A stretch of 13,951 nt of DNA from an uncultured Holophagales bacterium. Its GTDB lineage: Bacteria > Acidobacteriota > Thermoanaerobaculia > UBA5066. The stretch covers positions 1 through 13,951 of the forward strand of contig CALBDV010000904.1 in the NCBI GenBank assembly GCA_937927565.1, in the 5' to 3' direction. The notes under the pieces were generated by a model, which did no database searches, was not told where the DNA came from, and saw nothing but the letters and a program-made list of their open reading frames with translations. Positions 12,888-13,951 of the stretch are shown in pieces. Position numbers and translations under genes: made by a program. The first letter of the stretch is position 1, and each line of letters opens with the position of its first letter.

Positions 12888-13951
12888 TCAGGGCCGAAAC
12901 CGGTCCGGATCGATTTCGTGACGCTTCAGCCGGTACGACAGGATTCGTTCCGTCGTCTGCAGCAGCCGGGCCGCCCGGGCTCGGTTCCCGCGGGCGATCT
13001 TGACGGCGTCGAGAAGAAGGTCCTTCTCGAACGTGCCGAGGGCCGCCTCGAGCGACGTCTGGGGCAGCGTTCCGGAGACCTCCGCCGTCTGGAGGGTCGG
13101 CGGGAGGTGATGGGCGTGAATGACGCCGCCCTCGCAGACGAGGACGGCCCGCTCCATGCAGTTGGCCAGCTCACGGACGTTCCCCGGCCAGTGGTAGCTC
13201 ATCAGGACGTCGATCGCGGTCGTGGCGATTCTCCTCACGTCCCTGCGGTGCTCCCGGGCCAGCTTCTCGACGAAGTGGTCGGCCAGGAGCGGGATGTCCG
13301 TCCGGCGTTCCCGCAGCGGCGGGACGAAGATCGAGAAGACGTCGAGCCGGTAGAACAGGTCTTCGCGGAAGGTCCCCGCGCGCATCGCCGCCTCGAGGTC
13401 CTTGTTCGTCGCGGCGATGAGCCGGACGTCGACGCGGACCGGCTCCGTCCCGCCGACCCGCTCGAACTCACGCTCCTGAAGGACGCGCAGGAGCTTGACC
13501 TGGACGGCAGGCGGGATCTCGCCCACCTCGTCGAGGAAGAGCGTTCCGCCGTCCGCGAGCTCGAAACGGCCTGGACGGCGTCCCCGCGCGCCGGTGAAAG
13601 CGCCCGCCTCGTGGCCGAAGAGCTCGGACTCGACGAGGCTTTCCGGGAGTGCCGCACAGCTGACCCTGACGAACGGGCGAGCCGACCGCGGGGATCCGTA
13701 GTGGATCGCGTGGGCGACGAGCTCCTTTCCCGTCCCGGATTCTCCGCGGAGCAGGACCGTTGCGCTCGTGGGGGCGGCCTGAGCGACGAGCTCGTACACC
13801 TGCCGCATCGGAGCGCTGTTGCCGACGAGGTTTCGCAGCTCGTAGCGTTCGCGGAGCTCTTCCTTCAGGAGCCTGTTCTCGGCCTGGAGCCGCTGGCGCT
13901 CGGCTTCCACTCGCCCGTGCACGCGGAGGGTCTGACCGAGCATCGCTGCGG
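12888..13951 (-). CDS. NifA-like sigma54-dependent activator, N-terminus beyond window
   Basis: The frame is open through the right edge (Ala-Ala precedes the Met at 13941-13943), so that Met is internal and a sensor domain, probably GAF, is missing. From that Met: a coiled linker (about 10-33), VGNSAPMRQVYELV (40-53), Walker A GESGTGKE (67-74), GAFTGA (114-119), Walker B TLFLDEVGE (134-142), YHWPGNVREL (250-259), and a Fis-type DNA-binding region (about 316-345) ending LKRHEIDPDRFRP. The linker and the TTERILSYRLKRHEIDPDRF ending resemble NifA-type proteins. It has Cys262 and Cys270 but not the C-x4-C linker motif of oxygen-sensitive NifA. It is followed on the same strand by a probable enhancer site, a sigma54 promoter and amtB-glnK, so nitrogen control is the likely role. 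A general NtrC-family activator cannot be excluded. Confidence 0.92.
   Translation of the reverse strand, partial: AAMLGQTLRVHGRVEAERQRLQAENRLLKEELRERYELRNLVGNSAPMRQVYELVAQAAPTSATVLLRGESGTGKELVAHAIHYGSPRSARPFVRVSCAALPESLVESELFGHEAGAFTGARGRRPGRFELADGGTLFLDEVGEIPPAVQVKLLRVLQEREFERVGGTEPVRVDVRLIAATNKDLEAAMRAGTFREDLFYRLDVFSIFVPPLRERRTDIPLLADHFVEKLAREHRRDVRRIATTAIDVLMSYHWPGNVRELANCMERAVLVCEGGVIHAHHLPPTLQTAEVSGTLPQTSLEAALGTFEKDLLLDAVKIARGNRARAARLLQTTERILSYRLKRHEIDPDRFRP

Noticed and set aside
1..13951. tRNA, rRNA, CRISPR arrays, transposases or attachment sites
   Set aside because: No array-like repeats, cloverleaf elements or transposase motifs were seen on reading both strands. Short RNA genes cannot be fully excluded without a covariance search.

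Overview
The window is about 14 kb of very GC-rich bacterial chromosome. It carries 11 or 12 tightly packed protein genes, about half of them starting with GTG, and no RNA genes, mobile elements or CRISPR. The mix of two sigma54 activators, an Amt/P-II pair, a baeRF-type protein, orphan lipoprotein solute-binding proteins and hybrid signalling proteins suits a free-living Gram-negative such as an Acidobacteriota or a delta-proteobacterium-like lineage. That placement is inferred from style, not from a marker gene.

Region 1 (1-2175, minus strand): a GAF-AAA+-Fis sigma54 activator (523-2175) lies just upstream of a small gene (98-349). The small protein looks like the NHLP/Os1348/Franean1-type precursor peptides seen in RiPP systems. 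It overlaps by a GTGA junction the start of an exported protein (1-101, cut by the window edge). A good -24/-12 promoter (376-391) and a 15-bp palindrome (482-496) lie between activator and small gene, suggesting a self-contained sigma54-switched unit.

Region 2 (2247-9014): a sensory block. A minus-strand operon runs SBP lipoprotein (7512-9014), membrane hybrid histidine kinase (5560-7515), single-domain response regulator (5102-5485) and a degenerate-GGDEF/intact-EAL protein (3780-5105). Two of its three junctions are GTGA overlaps. A second, related SBP lipoprotein (2247-3770, plus strand) meets the operon tail to tail, 9 bp apart. No ABC permease or ATPase is present. Both SBPs replace the Asp that binds the peptide amino group in DppA/OppA. 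The block reads as an extracytoplasmic ligand sensor that feeds into c-di-GMP breakdown, which is an inference.

Region 3 (9116-10916, plus strand): a baeRF-like protein (release-factor fold family) and an isochorismatase-type cysteine hydrolase, ending in a strong hairpin shared with the convergent next operon.

Region 4 (10965-13951, minus strand): a NifA-like sigma54 activator (N-terminus beyond the window), then an AT-rich intergenic stretch with a long-spaced inverted repeat and a close match to a -24/-12 promoter, then amtB and a P-II gene joined by a GTGA overlap. This is a coherent nitrogen-responsive unit. The P-II T-loop lacks the Tyr51 uridylylation site.

The activator-plus-target layout of region 4 mirrors region 1: in both, an activator gene is followed on the same strand by a probable enhancer site, a -24/-12 promoter and the probable target operon.
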